A stretch of 57,860 nt of DNA, from the NCBI GenBank assembly GCA_947573925.1, contig CANPHS010000002.1, forward strand, positions 1 through 57,860. The letters run 5' to 3'. Positions within the stretch are counted from its first letter, which is position 1, and every line of letters starts with the position of its first letter. Both the position numbers and the translations under genes were made by a program. The DNA comes from an uncultured Enterorhabdus sp. (lineage in GTDB: Bacteria; Actinomycetota; Coriobacteriia; Coriobacteriales; Eggerthellaceae). The notes beneath the pieces are model-generated. The model ran no database searches. It was not told the origin of the DNA and saw only the letters and a list, made by a program, of their open reading frames with translations. Of the stretch, positions 31,209 through 40,534 are shown piece after piece.

Positions 31209-32968
31209 ACGACGGAATCCTCCACCGCTACGGCCACAGATTTGCCGCTGAAGGCGATGCCGTAGCGCACGATGCGGCCGTCGCCTTCGCTGTCGTAGGC
31301 GCGATCGGCAATCTGGGCAAGGGCCTCATCCGCCAGGGCCGCCAGCTGCTCGGCACCGGCCTCGCGGGCCCATTTCAGCTCCACAGTCACCAGGGGCGCG
31401 CTGACCGCCGAGGGAACAAGCTGGATGTCGAAACGTCCCCGGCCGGCCTCCCGGTTTGAACGTGGGTCTCCGTAGCCCGGCACGCCGAACAGAAGCCCCA
31501 TCAGCAGCATGTGGTAGCTGTTCTCGCTCGTCAGGTCGAAGGCGCTCGCATTGCGGAGGAGCACCGACTCCAGCTCGGACGCCACGACCCCGGCGTCGCC
31601 CGCCACAAGCGCCCGGTGCAACTCTCGCAAGCGATCGCGGCCGCCGGCAGCCAGGGCGAAGCGCTCGATGATCTCACCACGGTACAGCTTCGCCACCTCT
31701 TGGTTGGGAATCTTCAAAAGACGCAGTTTGTCCACGTCGTTGGGGAACGACGTGTCGTCGGTCGTCAAATAACCCGCCAGGTACAGCATGCTCCACAAGG
31801 CCTCGGGGCGCACCCCCAAATCGGGGAACACCACGCTCAGGTCAAGCGGCGCCTCCACCGCGCCGCCGGGCTCCATAAGGGCATACAGGCTGGCCAGGGT
31901 ATCGGCGTCGGCACCGGCCACCATGTCCCCCAGCACCCCGTTGCCCGACGTGTTGCCCCAGTACACATCGGGCACGCAGCCGGACTGGAAGAAGTTGAGC
32001 ACGCTCCACGGGTTGTACACGTCCACCGCGCCGAACCGGTAGCCATCGTACCAGCGCCGCGCCTCGGCCATGGCGTCTCCGCGGCCGAGATACTGCGCCA
32101 ACGCCGCCACCTCGGCATCGGTGAACCCGTAGCGCTCGTCGGACACCACGTTCAGCGCCGTGTTCACGCCGAGGTTGTTCAGATCGGAGAAGATGGACTC
32201 CTTGGAAATGCGCTGCACCCCGGTCAGGCACGCGAAGGCCAAGGCCTCGTTGTCCTTCAAGGCGCCGGTGAGCCACCCCTTCAGGAAATCCACCACTTCC
32301 GTGTAGTAATCGTAGGTGTAGCCGGCCATGACCGGCGCATCGTACTCGTCGATAAGGATGACGACGCGGGCCCCGTGGTGGCGGAAGAGCATGTGGGACA
32401 GCAGGACGAGCGACGAGCGCACCTCGGCTTCCGAGGCGCTCTGGCTCAATATGCGCTCGAATGTGGCCCGCTCGTTCTCGGGCACGTCGCCCTCGAGCAC
32501 ATAGCGGTGGCGGCCGTACTCCGCCGCGATGTTCGCCGCGATCATTCCGTAGGACGTTTCCCACTCAAGCCCCTTGGTGTCGTTGAAGGAAAACCGAATG
32601 ACCGGGTAGGCCCCGTGATGCTGGCGGTAGTACCCCTCCTCCACCTCCCAAATGGCCAAGCCGCTGAACAGGGGCGTCGTGTCCATGGCCGCGGGGTCGC
32701 TCGGCGAGGGAATCTCCAAGAAGCGGTGGAGCATGCTCAGGTTGAGCGACTTGCCGAAACGCCGGGGGCGGCAGAACAACGTGGCGGTGAAGGGGCCGTC
32801 CAGCACATCGGCAATGAGCATCGACTTGTCGATGAACACGGAATTCTGCACGGTGGTGATGAACGTGCTGTTGCCGATGGGCAGGCGCTTGCGGCCCGAC
32901 AGGTCGGAGAGGCGCACGTCGCCCACGCGGTAGATGCCGTTCTCGTAGATGCTCGGAGCGTCGCCCAT
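31205..32968 (-). CDS. AAA-ATPase-like protein with C-terminal PD-(D/E)XK domain (AAA-ATPase_like/DUF1703 type)
   Basis: 587 residues from ATG 32968 (GAAAGG upstream; the 39 extra in-frame codons are basic and unlikely). P-loop LFCRPRRFGKSLNLSML (key RPRRFGKS 67-74) after the family start LPIGNSTFITTV and FIDKSMLI. Walker B-type VVILIDEYDAP is near residue 200, then CLTGVQRISKESIFSDLNN. The C-terminus has the PD-(D/E)XK_9 nuclease-like end FDIQLVP...TVELKWA with the expected D, E and K. This family is expanded in gut anaerobes, and its function is unknown; a role in defence or mobile-element biology is often supposed. It is convergent with the permease, overlapping by four bases. Confidence 0.85.
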   Translation of the reverse strand: MGDAPSIYENGIYRVGDVRLSDLSGRKRLPIGNSTFITTVQNSVFIDKSMLIADVLDGPFTATLFCRPRRFGKSLNLSMLHRFLEIPSPSDPAAMDTTPLFSGLAIWEVEEGYYRQHHGAYPVIRFSFNDTKGLEWETSYGMIAANIAAEYGRHRYVLEGDVPENERATFERILSQSASEAEVRSSLVLLSHMLFRHHGARVVILIDEYDAPVMAGYTYDYYTEVVDFLKGWLTGALKDNEALAFACLTGVQRISKESIFSDLNNLGVNTALNVVSDERYGFTDAEVAALAQYLGRGDAMAEARRWYDGYRFGAVDVYNPWSVLNFFQSGCVPDVYWGNTSGNGVLGDMVAGADADTLASLYALMEPGGAVEAPLDLSVVFPDLGVRPEALWSMLYLAGYLTTDDTSFPNDVDKLRLLKIPNQEVAKLYRGEIIERFALAAGGRDRLRELHRALVAGDAGVVASELESVLLRNASAFDLTSENSYHMLLMGLLFGVPGYGDPRSNREAGRGRFDIQLVPSAVSAPLVTVELKWAREAGAEQLAALADEALAQIADRAYDSEGDGRIVRYGIAFSGKSVAVAVEDSVV

Positions 32969-33133
32969 GGTAGACCTTTCATCGCCGCAACAATGCCGAG
33001 CACGATGATACCACGCCCCCGCCTCCTTCCGGCCCCTCCTTCCCGCAACCGACAGACGGCGAAGCCAGGACAGCGACTGCGCCAAGGCAACGATCGCCGT
33101 GGCATGCGGGCGCGATCAAGTTCCTGACGCCCT

Positions 33134-34657
33134 TTACCCTTCGCGCGTGGTTTCTACCACGAGATCGATGAGCTCTTCGCGGGAGTGGATATCCATTTTG
33201 CCATAGATGTGCCTGATATGGGTGGCCACGGTGTTCTTCGATATGAACAACTTCTCGCGGATGTAGGGGCGGCTGCGGCCCTGGGCTAGCAGGAAGGCAA
33301 TCTCCATCTCGCGGTCCGAGAGCCCGAATTGCCCCTGCAAATGCCCGCACGCTTCCAACAGCGAGCGCTCGATGGCATCGGGCCCCGCGGGCAGCCCCGA
33401 TTCCTCGGAAGCCGGCTCGCTCGCGGGCACGAGAACGCCCACCAGTGCCACGAGGCAGATAAGCGCCGGCAGCACCCCGTCGAAGGAGAGCAGGGGAGCC
33501 GGGCCCATAACGGCGCGGCCGAGCAGGTTGCCGGCAAGCACGCCTAGCTGCACGAGGCCGTTGGCGATGCCCACACCGAGGGCCACGGGCACAATGCCGC
33601 GCTTTGCCATGGTCAGCACGAACAGGTAGATGAGCACCTGCACGAGGGAGTCGCTCGTATCGGTGATGAGGCTGCACAGAAAATCGGCCCAACCGAAGGG
33701 CAACTCCATAACCACGAGCGCGACCACGGTGAAGGGCACGAGCCAGCGGAACAGCACGGCGAAGCCGACCCGCCGCGAGAAGAACACGAGGGCCACGCCG
33801 AGCACGAGGGTGGCCAGAGACGAGAGCAGCATGGACACGTCGAAGCCGACAAGGACGTGCACGCTGTCATGAGTCTCGGCTAGAGCGGAGCCGAACCCCA
33901 CGGCCACGTACAGCACGCAGAGCACGATGCCCGTGCGCATAAGATAGCCCCGCCACACTTTCGGGGGAAGGCCGCCGCATCCGCCCTGCGCCGCCCCTTC
34001 CCCATCGGCGACATCCACAGCGCCCTCGCCCGGCCCGTTTCCGACCGGCTCGGCCGCCGTGCCCGTAGCCGAGAGGCGCATGCCCTCGCCCACGCACAGG
34101 CACAGCAGAATGCCGGAAACAACGGGCAGCGCCGCCGTCACGGCCACGCCCAGTGCCCCTTGCAGGGACGGGAACACGATCACGCAGGGAACGATGACCA
34201 CCGACGACACCGGCACGACCACTTCGAGTTCCTCCACGCCGAGGCGGGCGAGGGCCTGAGCCCACAGGATGCTCGTCAGCGCGTAGCCCGCCCCCGTGAG
34301 TATGCCGCCGACCCACGCGCTCATGGCGCCGATGGAGCCGCCGAGGGCCGAGACCACAGTGCCCACGGCGAGCAGCCCCGGGGCGATGACATGCAGGGGC
34401 GCCAGAGCCGCACTTTGGCGCCGGGAGAGCAGGGCGCCGCCGATGAGGAAGGCCAGCACCACCGTGACCGCAGATACGAGCCACGAGCCGTCGGCGTCGA
34501 TGGACGGGCCCGTGCGATGCTCGAACAGCGCCGGCGTAGCGTAGGAGCAGTAGATCCATGCCCACACGAAGCCGAGGCCCAAATAGCGCCACCGCAGCGC
34601 CCCGGCCACCTTCTCAAGCGCCGCGAGCGACCGTGCGCGCACATCTTCCGACGCCAT
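33134..34657 (-). CDS. Membrane-anchored LuxR-family regulator
   Basis: 507 residues from ATG 34657. About twelve hydrophobic segments fill residues 20-435 in an MFS-like layout, followed by a cytoplasmic LuxR helix-turn-helix in the last ~65 residues: LSDREMEIAFLLAQG, then RSRPYIREKLFISKNTVATHIRHIYGKM, split across the two DNA helices. Proteins of this design are numerous in Eggerthella and relatives and usually lie beside the reductase or dehydroxylase genes they switch on when the substrate is present. Here the divergent neighbour is flavoprotein 2, the obvious target. A palindrome (34743-34761) lies between them. The sensed compound is unknown; the membrane domain probably binds it. Confidence 0.88.
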   Translation of the reverse strand: MASEDVRARSLAALEKVAGALRWRYLGLGFVWAWIYCSYATPALFEHRTGPSIDADGSWLVSAVTVVLAFLIGGALLSRRQSAALAPLHVIAPGLLAVGTVVSALGGSIGAMSAWVGGILTGAGYALTSILWAQALARLGVEELEVVVPVSSVVIVPCVIVFPSLQGALGVAVTAALPVVSGILLCLCVGEGMRLSATGTAAEPVGNGPGEGAVDVADGEGAAQGGCGGLPPKVWRGYLMRTGIVLCVLYVAVGFGSALAETHDSVHVLVGFDVSMLLSSLATLVLGVALVFFSRRVGFAVLFRWLVPFTVVALVVMELPFGWADFLCSLITDTSDSLVQVLIYLFVLTMAKRGIVPVALGVGIANGLVQLGVLAGNLLGRAVMGPAPLLSFDGVLPALICLVALVGVLVPASEPASEESGLPAGPDAIERSLLEACGHLQGQFGLSDREMEIAFLLAQGRSRPYIREKLFISKNTVATHIRHIYGKMDIHSREELIDLVVETTREG

Positions 34658-34742
34658 GGCCCCTCCCCCTCTCTCGCAATTCCAGCGCCTCCGAGTATAG
34701 CAACCCGCATCGCGACTGCGCCCGAAAACCCCTGGTAGCGGC

Positions 34743-34761
34743 ATCACCTCAGAGAGGTGAT
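34743..34761. promoter_or_regulatory. Palindrome between the LuxR regulator and flavoprotein 2
   Basis: ATCACCTC-AGA-GAGGTGAT, an 8-bp perfect inverted repeat in the 224-base divergent gap. It is a plausible binding site for the membrane LuxR protein; this is inferred from position only. Confidence 0.5.
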
Positions 34762-34881
34762 TTTGCGAATCGCCGCAGCGGAGCGATAGATGCGCCACAG
34801 CTGGGACCCTAAAGTCGTTCTCGCGCGGCCCGCGGAAGAGGCGGCCCGCGCCGAAGAACCGATCCACAGGAGGGAACGACT

Positions 34882-36585
34882 ATGAGCAAGAATCTTTCAC
34901 TGAACCGCCGCGATTTCCTCGGCCTGGGCGCCGTGGCCGCCATGGGAGCCGTGGGACTCGCCGGCTGCGCCCCGCAGACGCCGGCCGACCAGAGCCTGGG
35001 CGAGACCGGCACGGCCGACAACTCTGACGCGGCTGCAACGGCCGACTGGCTCGGAGCCGAACCGGAAATCGCCGAGAGCGACATCGTAGAGACCCTGGAC
35101 ACCGACTTCCTCATCATCGGCGCGGGCACGGCCGGACTCGCCGCCGCCGGAGCCGCCGCCGACCTCGGCCTGGACTTCATCGTCTGCGACAAGGCCACGC
35201 AGGTTCCCGAGACCCGCGAGTACCTCGGCGGCGTCGACACCGCCTATGCCAAGGCGAACAACGTGACCATCGACCGGCCGAAGCTGCTGAACGAGCTGAC
35301 GCGCTACGCCTCGGGCAAGTGCAACCAGAAGCTCATCAAGATGTGGATCGACGATTCCGCCGAGTACGTGGATTGGGTGACCGAAGTCATGGCCGAGGCG
35401 GGCAAGGAAGTTATGCTCGACATGCCGCCCGAGCACGCCACCGGCGGCACCGACTACTACGTGCCCTACGTGCAGCACCTCTGGGAGCCCTCCTACGTGC
35501 CGCCTACTCGCAACGACGTCATCGCCGAGCGCCTGGCCGGCCAGGGCCACGAGATCCTCTTCGAGCACAAGATGCTGAAGTTGCTGCACGGCGACGGTAA
35601 GGTGACCGGCGCCATCTTCGAGACCAAGGACGGCATGAAGCAGGTCAACGCGAAGAACACCCTGCTCGCCACGGGCGGCTACGCGGCCAACCCCGTGATG
35701 ATGAGCGCCCTGCAGCCCGCCGCGGTGGCCTGCTGCACCGCCTCCAGCTTCAACCCCACCTGCACCGGCGACGGCATTCGGGCGGGGCTCTGGGCCGGCG
35801 CCTCCAAGGACATCGACGCCGCCCCCATGATCTTCGACCGGGGCGCCGTGGCCCCCGGCGTGGATGCCGGTTACGAGGGCACCGACGAGGACGGCGTGCT
35901 CCGCGGCAACATCTTCCAGGAGAACATCGGCAGCCAGCCCTTCATGAAAGTGAACCGCCGCGGCCAGCGCTTCGCCAACGAGTCCACGCCCTACGACTTC
36001 ATCTGCTTCGCCGCCACCTACCAGCCCGGCGGCGTGTGGTGCCAGGTGTACGACGCCAACATGATGGACGACATGGTGCGCTTCGAGACCGTGGGCTGCT
36101 CGCGCGTGGTGCCCTACATCCAGGCGGGCATGACCTTCGACGAGTACACCGCCGCTTCCCAGGAATCCGGCATCCTCATGAAGGCCGACACCCTGGAGGA
36201 GCTGGCCGACCTGCTCGGCTTCACCGGCACCGACAAGGACAACTTCCTCGCCGAGGTGGAGCGCTACAACGGCTTCTACGACGCCCAGGTGGACGAGGAC
36301 TTCGGCAAGGAGGCCTACCGCCTGTCCGCCATTCGCCAGGCACCCTTCTACGGCTGCTGGTTCGGCGGCACGCTGCTCACCACCATCGACGGTCTGCGCA
36401 TCAACGAGCATTGCCAGGTACTCGACCCCGAGCTGAACGTCATCGAGGGCCTCTACGCCGCCGGCGACGTGTCCGGCAGCTTCTTCTCGGGCAACTACCC
36501 CGAGTACATCGTGGGCGTTGCCTGCGGGCGCAGCTCCGTTGAGGGGCGCCACGTGGCGAAGCTCCTGGCCGGCGCCGCGGAGTAG
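34882..36585 (+). CDS. Tat-exported FAD-binding flavoprotein 2 (fumarate/urocanate reductase-like)
   Basis: 567 residues. Twin-arginine signal LNRRDFLGLG (7-16) and lipobox LAGC (Cys29), Thr/Ala-rich linker, FAD site DFLIIGAGTAGLAAAG (75-90), mid-chain LATGGYAAN and C-terminal GLYAAGDVSGSFFSGNYPEY. No FMN or heme domain. The middle differs much from flavoprotein 1 (for example CTASSFNPTCTGDG and YDFICFAATYQPGG), so the substrate is probably different. It is expressed from a divergent promoter beside the LuxR membrane regulator and ends in its own terminator, which makes a one-gene respiratory unit needing an outside electron donor. AGGAGGG precedes the ATG. Confidence 0.88.
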   Translation: MSKNLSLNRRDFLGLGAVAAMGAVGLAGCAPQTPADQSLGETGTADNSDAAATADWLGAEPEIAESDIVETLDTDFLIIGAGTAGLAAAGAAADLGLDFIVCDKATQVPETREYLGGVDTAYAKANNVTIDRPKLLNELTRYASGKCNQKLIKMWIDDSAEYVDWVTEVMAEAGKEVMLDMPPEHATGGTDYYVPYVQHLWEPSYVPPTRNDVIAERLAGQGHEILFEHKMLKLLHGDGKVTGAIFETKDGMKQVNAKNTLLATGGYAANPVMMSALQPAAVACCTASSFNPTCTGDGIRAGLWAGASKDIDAAPMIFDRGAVAPGVDAGYEGTDEDGVLRGNIFQENIGSQPFMKVNRRGQRFANESTPYDFICFAATYQPGGVWCQVYDANMMDDMVRFETVGCSRVVPYIQAGMTFDEYTAASQESGILMKADTLEELADLLGFTGTDKDNFLAEVERYNGFYDAQVDEDFGKEAYRLSAIRQAPFYGCWFGGTLLTTIDGLRINEHCQVLDPELNVIEGLYAAGDVSGSFFSGNYPEYIVGVACGRSSVEGRHVAKLLAGAAE

Positions 36586-36625
36586 CCCCACCGCACCTCG
36601 ATTCCAACACCATAGCCCTCCCCTT

Positions 36626-36650
36626 GCGGGGCCCCTCGGGGCCCCGCTTT
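36626..36650 (+). terminator. Rho-independent terminator of flavoprotein 2
   Basis: GCGGGGCCCC / GGGGCCCCGC, a 10-bp stem with a 2-base loop and TTT tail, 41 bases after the stop codon. Confidence 0.8.
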
Positions 36651-36668
36651 GCGTATTCGGAACCCCCA

Positions 36669-36735
36669 AAACCCTTGAAACATTTCAAGGGTTTCTTTTG
36701 ATATACTTTCTTGAAAATACTTGAAACATTTCAAG
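36669..36735. promoter_or_regulatory. Paired palindromic operators of the HTH-HipA gene
   Basis: The first site is AAACCCTTGAAA-CA-TTTCAAGGGTTT (36669-36694). The second is CTTGAAA-CA-TTTCAAG (36720-36735), whose right side continues as GGGTT like the first. Between them are TATACT (36702-36707), a likely -10 box, and a half site TTCTTGAAAA. The sites thus bracket the promoter, and the second ends just before the ribosome site. The fused helix-turn-helix of the encoded protein is the natural candidate to bind them. Confidence 0.75.
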
Positions 36736-36751
36736 GGTTAAGGAGGACGCC

Positions 36752-38083
36752 ATGTTCGACACGACGGTTTCAGAGGCGAGCAAGCGACTCGGGGTGAGCG
36801 TGGCGCGGGTGCACCAGCTCATCAAGAACGGCGTGCTCGCAGCGGAACAGATTGCCGGCATCTGGCTCATCGACGACGGCAGCTTGGAGGCGCGCATCGC
36901 GAACCCGCCCAAGCCGGGCCGACCGAGCGACACCGCCCGTCGTCCGCCAGCAGCCCGCTTCATGCTCATGAACCGCAACCACGAGGTGCTCTCCTTCCGC
37001 TTCGACGCCTCCACCGGCGAGTTCTTCGATGCCGACGAGATCATCGACGCCGCCCGGGCACCGCTGTCGGTCATGTCGCCGCGGGGCAAACGGGCCTCAA
37101 AAACGGCCCTCTCCTACTGGTGGTCCCACCGCACCATTCCCCGGGCGCGGCACGGCATCGACGCGAAACTCGCCGAGCTGGGCATCGGGGACACCTACGA
37201 CCTGCCCTTCCGCAGCATGGGTCTCTCGCTGTCCGATCAATACTGGGTGCGGCCCTACGACAGCGACGTCCGCTGGGAGGATGTCAACTTCTTCGAAAAC
37301 GACTTCATCGAGGCCGAAGTGGAGGAGTGGATGGCCGACGTAGGCCTCGATTCGCCAGACAACACCTCCGACGGTGTGCTTTCCAAGCGCTGGGTGTGCC
37401 GCAACGGCGAGTGCCGCCTGCTGAAGGGCGGCACGCTGCTGGAACAGGAGCCCTTCAACGAGGTCATCGCCACCGAGCTGTTCTCGCGCCTTCTGCGCGA
37501 CGGCGAGTACGTGCCCTACAGGCTGGAGGAATGGGGCGGTGCCTGGGTCAGCTCGTGCCCGAATTTCGTGGGTCCCACCGAGGAGCTTATCCCCGCATAC
37601 TACGTAAACGAGCTGCTGCCGCGTTCGCCGCGCCGTAACGACTACCGCCATTACATCGAGTGCTGCTACGAGTTGGGAGTCGAGAATATCGAAGACGCCC
37701 TGGGCAAGATGATCGTCTGTGACGACATTATGGCGAACACCGACCGGCACTGGCGCAACTTCGGGCTCATCCGCGATGTGGAAACCCTCCAATACCGCGT
37801 GGCGCCCCTCTTCGACACAGGATCGAGCCTCTGGTGCCGCACGCCCACCCGGGAACTCGCCTACACCCCCTTCGTCTTCGACACGCGCCCCTTCTTCGAG
37901 GACGCCGACCGCCAGCTGCGTCTCGTGGACGACGCCTCGTGGCTCAACCTGGACAAGCTCGCTGGCTTCCCCGAGTGGGCCGCCGACTTCCTCGACGAGA
38001 ACCCGTCCCTGTACGGTCGCACCGACTTCATCTTCCAGGGCATCCAGTCCCGCATCGACCACCTGCGGGCGGTGTTCGGGTAG
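36752..38083 (+). CDS. HipA-like kinase-fold protein with fused N-terminal helix-turn-helix
   Basis: 443 residues; AAGGAGG upstream. Residues ~3-48 form a MerR/excisionase-like helix-turn-helix (VSEASKRLGVSVARVHQLI, then GIWLIDDGSLE). A linker and the shared segment MGLSLSDQYWVRPYD (156-170) lead to the kinase core: LLKGG (K225), the catalytic IMANTDRHWRNFG (DRH 331-333) and APLFDTGSSLW (D355). In ordinary hipBA operons the DNA-binding function is in a separate HipB, whereas here it is in the same chain. Paired palindromes flank the promoter. Active-site residues are all present. The target protein is unknown. Confidence 0.84.
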   Translation: MFDTTVSEASKRLGVSVARVHQLIKNGVLAAEQIAGIWLIDDGSLEARIANPPKPGRPSDTARRPPAARFMLMNRNHEVLSFRFDASTGEFFDADEIIDAARAPLSVMSPRGKRASKTALSYWWSHRTIPRARHGIDAKLAELGIGDTYDLPFRSMGLSLSDQYWVRPYDSDVRWEDVNFFENDFIEAEVEEWMADVGLDSPDNTSDGVLSKRWVCRNGECRLLKGGTLLEQEPFNEVIATELFSRLLRDGEYVPYRLEEWGGAWVSSCPNFVGPTEELIPAYYVNELLPRSPRRNDYRHYIECCYELGVENIEDALGKMIVCDDIMANTDRHWRNFGLIRDVETLQYRVAPLFDTGSSLWCRTPTRELAYTPFVFDTRPFFEDADRQLRLVDDASWLNLDKLAGFPEWAADFLDENPSLYGRTDFIFQGIQSRIDHLRAVFG

Positions 38084-38092
38084 CCTGCATGC

Positions 38093-38131
38093 AAAAAGGC
38101 CCCGGCCGGTTCGCTCCGGCCGGGGCCCTTG
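38093..38131. terminator. Bidirectional terminator between HTH-HipA and S10 peptidase genes
   Basis: GGCCCCGGCCGG (38098-38109) and CCGGCCGGGGCC (38116-38127) form a 12-bp perfect stem with a 6-base loop. There is a T5 run on the minus-strand side (for the peptidase) and CTTGG on the other. Confidence 0.85.
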
Positions 38132-38166
38132 GCGGGTAGGGGGCGCGTCAGTCGCGCGGGCTTCCC

Positions 38167-39651
38167 TTACGCCTCGTGGCGCTTCTCGTAGAAGGCGGCC
38201 AGTTCGGGGGCCATCTTCTCCAGGGTGGGCAGATCCTCGTAGGCCATGTGGCCGTTCTCGTGCACCTTGTACTCGATGCGGCTGGTGATGGACTCAGGCA
38301 GGAACATCTTCGAGATGGAGTGCTTCACGTTCCAGAACGGCGTGGCGGCGTCGTGGATGCCGCCGAAGAACAGCACGCGGCAGTACGGGTTGCGGCGCAG
38401 AGCCGTGCCCATGTCGTAGGCGGTGTTGGGGCACACGGGGCTGCCCATGGTGCCCGGGGCCTGGTGCGTCCAGTTCCAATCCATGTTCACCTTCATCGAG
38501 AGCAGCATGTTGATGGACGAGCCCTTGAAACCGGTCTCCTGCACGAGCTTCATCCACGCGGACTGGTCCGGCGTCATGATGGCGTCGCCGGAGGGGTCCT
38601 CGCCGGCGAAGAACTCGTTGTCGCCCTGCACGTCCATGTAGGCCGGCTCGGTGAAGCGCGTATCGTAACGGCCGATGAACAGCCCCTCGTCGGCCAGCAG
38701 CAGCTTGCGGAACGTGTCCAGCTCTATGCGCAGGTGCTTCTGCTGGATGACCTGCGCCGGGATGCCGATCAGCTCGGACATCTTCTGCGCCATGGCCTGC
38801 TCCTCGGCCGGGTCGATCTCATCGCACCTGATGAGCGCCCGCCCGTACTCGTCGTCCACGAACCGCCACGCTTTGTCGAACCATTCGAACTGGTCCACCC
38901 CCGCGCCGGCCTTGCCGAAGTGGTTGGCGGTGGCGGCGTAGACCGGCAGCATGCCCATGTAGTACAGGTCGTTGCCGGACAGCGTGGGCGCGTAGTCCAG
39001 GATGGTGGACTGCTCCACCACGCCGGTGAGCGCTATGCCGCGCTCGCCGAGCACGCGCATGAGCACCGAGTTGCGCATGGTGCCGTAGGACTCGCCGTAC
39101 AGGTACAGCGGGGTGTTCCAGCGCTCGTGGGTGGTGAGCCACTGGGCAATGCCGCGCATGAAGGCGTCGGCGTCGCCGTCGACACCCCAGACCTTCTTCG
39201 GGTCGTAGCCCTCGGCCACCTTGGAGTAGCCGGTGCCCATGGCGTCCAGGTACACGAGGTCGGTGGTGGGCAACAGCGAGTAGGGGTTGTCCTCCGGCTT
39301 GGTGGGGCAGGGCAGCTGCTTCAGCGTGTTGATGGGCACACGGCGCGGGCCGAGGCCGCCGATGTTCACCATGGCCGACGAGCCGCCCGGGCCGCCGTTC
39401 CAGCAGAAGGTGACGGGGCGGTCGGACTTGTCCTTCTCGTCACTCACGTAGGACAGGGCGAACATGTGCCCGATAAGGGTGCCGTCGTCGGTGTGCAGCG
39501 GCAACAGCTCGGCGGTGGCGGTGTACTTGATGGTCTGCTTGCCGTCGGTCCAGGTCATGTCCTTACTGGCCGGGGCGGCCACGGGCTCTTCCGGTTTCGC
39601 GCTCTTCCCGTCGTTCATGGTGACGGTGAAGGAGGGGGTGGTCTCTGCCAT
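38167..39651 (-). CDS. Serine carboxypeptidase-like protein, peptidase family S10
   Basis: 494 residues from ATG 39651 (AAGGAG upstream). An alpha/beta-hydrolase of family S10: oxyanion motif FCWNGGPGGSSAM, nucleophile GESYGTMR, Asp in FFGGIHDAATPFWN and His in ENGHMAYEDLP. S10 enzymes remove C-terminal amino acids at acid pH and are mostly eukaryotic; a bacterial group exists in gut anaerobes. There is no signal peptide, so it should act in the cytoplasm, perhaps on imported peptides. It is divergent from the small conserved gene at 39980. All catalytic residues are present. Confidence 0.87.
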   Translation of the reverse strand: MAETTPSFTVTMNDGKSAKPEEPVAAPASKDMTWTDGKQTIKYTATAELLPLHTDDGTLIGHMFALSYVSDEKDKSDRPVTFCWNGGPGGSSAMVNIGGLGPRRVPINTLKQLPCPTKPEDNPYSLLPTTDLVYLDAMGTGYSKVAEGYDPKKVWGVDGDADAFMRGIAQWLTTHERWNTPLYLYGESYGTMRNSVLMRVLGERGIALTGVVEQSTILDYAPTLSGNDLYYMGMLPVYAATANHFGKAGAGVDQFEWFDKAWRFVDDEYGRALIRCDEIDPAEEQAMAQKMSELIGIPAQVIQQKHLRIELDTFRKLLLADEGLFIGRYDTRFTEPAYMDVQGDNEFFAGEDPSGDAIMTPDQSAWMKLVQETGFKGSSINMLLSMKVNMDWNWTHQAPGTMGSPVCPNTAYDMGTALRRNPYCRVLFFGGIHDAATPFWNVKHSISKMFLPESITSRIEYKVHENGHMAYEDLPTLEKMAPELAAFYEKRHEA

Positions 39652-39979
39652 AATGCGCTCCTTACTCGTGAACAGGCGCCCGGCCCCAAGGTCGCGCGCA
39701 CGACTTACAAGGCTGAGCCTACGCGCTTTGCCGCCACGGGCCGGGGCGCGGCGGCCCCTTGTCACGAAACGCGGGGGCAGCCGTGGCCGAGCCGTGAACT
39801 GGCGGCCGCCGCCCGGCGCGGGCGCAGGTCGCGGGCGGCGGCGCGGGCGGTATCGCGACCCCGGGGAGGCGCCGAGAAGAAAACCTGACGATTTCGCTGC
39901 GAGACGACTACGGGCAGGTGCGCCGTGCTATAGTGGGCCCGTGGCTTCAACCGCAGATGAAACGACAAAAGGAGCCCCC
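39652..39979 (+). promoter_or_regulatory. Divergent promoter region, 328 bases
   Basis: It lies between the S10 peptidase gene and the gene at 39980. TATAGT at 39929-39934 preceded by CGTGC suits a plus-strand promoter. The middle (about 39740-39890) is very GC-rich with no open frame that looks like protein. I see no repeat or terminator here. Confidence 0.35.
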
Positions 39980-40432
39980 ATGATCACCACCGAAGTGGCC
40001 TTCGCCCGTTCCACCTGGCGCAAATCCAAGGAGTTCAACGACGGCGTACGCGATCTGGCCCGCCGCATGCCCATGGAGCTGGTGCGCCTCTACGTTACGG
40101 AAGGCGTGCGCACGCCCCGGGTTCCCCTCAACTGCTACGACCGCATCGACGAGCTGTGGGAGCTGCGCCGCGGGGCCCTGCTCGGCGAGCTGCAGTACGT
40201 GGACGCCCAGGCGCAGATCTGGCTGGAGGAGCACCCGGCCGACGCCGAGCGCATCGCCGCCAAGTACCATCGCACCCAGGCCACGCCGGAAATGCTGTTG
40301 GGCACCGCCGTCATGAACGGGGAAAGCCCGGCGCTGGGCTTCTCGCCGGACACCTACCTCATCGCCCCCAGCCTGCGCGTCTACGAGCTGTTCATGTGGT
40401 GCGACGAAAGCGAGTCGTGGGGGCAGAACTAG
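39980..40432 (+). CDS. Conserved-looking cytoplasmic protein of unknown function
   Basis: 150 residues from ATG 39980 (AAAGGAG upstream). The protein is mixed helix/strand, without membrane segments. Its start EVAFARSTWRKSKEFNDGV leads to MELVRLYVTEGVRTPRVPLN. The middle is helical (LWELRRGALLGELQYVDAQ), and the end, FMWCDESESWGQN, carries the only Cys besides one in NCYD. No catalytic pattern is recognised. It lies 102 bases before the SDR gene on the same strand and may be co-expressed, although a weak -10 (TATGCT near 40493) sits in that gap. Confidence 0.6.
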   Translation: MITTEVAFARSTWRKSKEFNDGVRDLARRMPMELVRLYVTEGVRTPRVPLNCYDRIDELWELRRGALLGELQYVDAQAQIWLEEHPADAERIAAKYHRTQATPEMLLGTAVMNGESPALGFSPDTYLIAPSLRVYELFMWCDESESWGQN

Positions 40433-40534
40433 CGGAGGCCTCCCTTCCCCGCTTGTAACCGCCCGGAAACCTGCGGGGCGGCTCGGTCGCGCTATGCTTA
40501 TGCGCAAGTATTCCTTATGAGAAAGGACGCACCC

